This document shows positions 45,011-45,863 of a stretch of 45,863 bases of DNA, piece by piece. Both the position numbers and the translations under genes were made by a program. A model generated the notes under the pieces. It had not been told where the DNA came from. It saw only the letters and a program-made list of their open reading frames with translations, and searched no databases. Positions within the stretch are counted from its first letter, which is position 1; every line of letters starts with the position of its first letter. The stretch is taken from NCBI GenBank assembly GCA_003232385.1, contig QIJE01000036.1, positions 1 to 45,863 of the forward strand, read 5' to 3'. The DNA is from a bacterium (GTDB lineage Bacteria; SZUA-79; Acidulodesulfobacterales; Acidulodesulfobacteraceae).

Positions 45011-45085
45011 AAGAGAGTTTATGTATTTAAAAATCGAGAAAGTGACTACCCTTGCGAAAAGCTTAGCATTGTCCCCTTTTCATTA

Positions 45086-45117
45086 TAGATACGGTTAAAC
45101 GGTTCAACTCATAAATT
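45086..45117. repeat. Direct repeat, copy 2
   Basis: Same orientation as copy 1 at 42328-42359, one mismatch over 32 bases. Together they flank 2.7 kb of manC, gmd, methyltransferase and pgi sequence. Confidence 0.85.
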
Positions 45118-45155
45118 ATTTCATTGCCGGTTATCATTTAGTGCCGGCAAAAAAT

Positions 45156-45206
45156 ATTTATACCATAAAAACAATATTTCGGAAATATTGTTTTTATGGT
45201 ATAAAT
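45156..45206. repeat. Perfect 25-bp inverted repeat upstream of the outer-membrane protein gene
   Basis: Arms 45156-45180 and 45182-45206 around a single central base, no mismatches. Ends 91 bases before the porin-like start. It could be a terminator for rightward read-through, a regulator site or a mobile scar; no T-run follows directly. Confidence 0.85.
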
Positions 45207-45297
45207 CACAATTTTATCGCATAGTGATTAATGTAAATAAATTGATTTTGTATTGCAACACTAATTAATTTTTAGAATTTAATTAAATTCTTTAAGG

Positions 45298-45863
45298 ATG
45301 AAAAGATCTGCTTCTATTCGAACCATCGGCATTAGCTCGGTCGCATTAGTATTGACTTTGGCATTTTCGTTAATGTTTTTTATGCCTAAAGCTCATGCTC
45401 AAGGTAAGTATTTTAATAGCTATTACATAGGCTTTAATCTAGGTGTTATTAAAACAAGCTTCAGCTCCAGCGGATCACCGACCCTCTCCGGCGGAACAAG
45501 CAATCTGTCTTTTGGGAAAAACATTAATATTAACAACATCGTAATCGGAGGCGATGTAGCTCTCGGTTACTCAGACAACGGCTCATATACCGAAGATAAT
45601 TTCGACGGATACGGAGATAATGCAACATTAAAGCTTTCATCAACCTATTTTGCTGTTGCATTAAAGGCTGGGTATGTATTTAAAAAGGTAATGCCTTTCG
45701 TGAAATTAGGTTATATAGGCGAGCGCTATAAATTAAAAGGTTCTGCCACCGGACCATACAGCAGCAGCTATCCATCAGCCTCCATTTCCAAAACCGGAAA
45801 TGGTATACTGTATGGGGCAGGTGTAGAATATATGTTTAACCGTACATGGGGCGTAATTGCACA
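45298..45863 (+). CDS. Outer-membrane beta-barrel protein, N-terminal part
   Basis: 188 codons in view; the gene runs off the right edge. A signal peptide (about residues 1-35, VALVLTLAFSLMFF, ending KAHAQ) is followed by alternating polar/hydrophobic strands: YYIGFNLGVI, VIGGDVALGYS, YFAVALKAGYVF, VMPFVKLGYIGERY, ILYGAGVEYMF. This is the pattern of small OmpA-like/porin-family barrels. ATG 45298 has only a closely spaced AAGG before it, so the start is moderately sure. Function beyond membrane barrel is unknown. Confidence 0.78.
   Translation, partial: MKRSASIRTIGISSVALVLTLAFSLMFFMPKAHAQGKYFNSYYIGFNLGVIKTSFSSSGSPTLSGGTSNLSFGKNININNIVIGGDVALGYSDNGSYTEDNFDGYGDNATLKLSSTYFAVALKAGYVFKKVMPFVKLGYIGERYKLKGSATGPYSSSYPSASISKTGNGILYGAGVEYMFNRTWGVIA

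Overview
The window reads as a chromosome segment of a Gram-negative, AT-rich, anaerobe-like bacterium of deltaproteobacterial (Desulfobacterota-like) character. The evidence is gene content only: LolA and the LPS-heptose enzyme HldD (outer membrane), type IV pilus minor pilins with a PilY1 start, an F-type ATPase with paired b and b' subunits, and a glnB-glnA operon behind a sigma-54 promoter. A phosphate:H+ symporter, arsenic genes, a MerR regulon and a Cys-rich YHS/TRASH protein suggest a metal-rich, possibly acidic habitat. That habitat and the exact lineage are inference.

Layout. 1-2.5 kb: minor pilins pilV-pilW-pilX-pilY1 (minus). 2.7-3.3 kb: ssb, ending in a bidirectional terminator. 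3.3-5.3 kb: glnB-glnA with a sigma-54 promoter and two upstream activator-like sites. 5.3-15.6 kb: one long minus-strand run, read as atpF'-atpF-atpH-atpA-atpG-atpD-atpC, then serS-ftsK-lolA-yajQ. 15.7-18.1 kb: a PilZ protein, then parB and parA. 18.3-25.1 kb: a small Cys protein, a PHP phosphoesterase, a phosphate transporter behind a Pho-box-like promoter, gltX, a CDGSH protein, hldD and nfo. Two parS-like sites lie at 18.6 and 24.2 kb. 25.4-34.5 kb: a pabC-like gene and pabB, separated by what looks like an inserted segment: a catalase of foreign composition, relics of an IS3 transposase, an AAA ATPase and glycosyltransferases, one intact glycosyltransferase, a scrambled copy of the nth-tauE region, and arsR-arsD-arsA. 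34.5-40.3 kb: PLD-like protein, merR with a thioredoxin-like target gene, nth-like glycosylase, TauE/SafE permease, DsrE protein, alcohol dehydrogenase, double YHS/TRASH protein, YjbQ. 40.3-45.2 kb: a gene graveyard with a broken Card1/Can2-like CRISPR nuclease, two methyltransferases and remnants of manC, gmd and pgi between short direct repeats. 45.3 kb to the end: the start of an outer-membrane beta-barrel protein.

Regulation is unusually readable here. There is a sigma-54 promoter with tandem 6-5-6 dyads for glnBA, an 11-bp-period Pho box for the transporter, a 19-bp-arm palindrome over the ars -10 element, and a 20-bp-spacer promoter with a central dyad for the MerR target. No fully new system is certain. 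The best leads are the MerR/Cys-rich thioredoxin module, a glutamine synthetase lacking its adenylylation tyrosine, the paired parS-like sites (one inside a palindrome between convergent genes), and the decayed type III CRISPR ancillary nuclease. No tRNA, rRNA or CRISPR array was seen.
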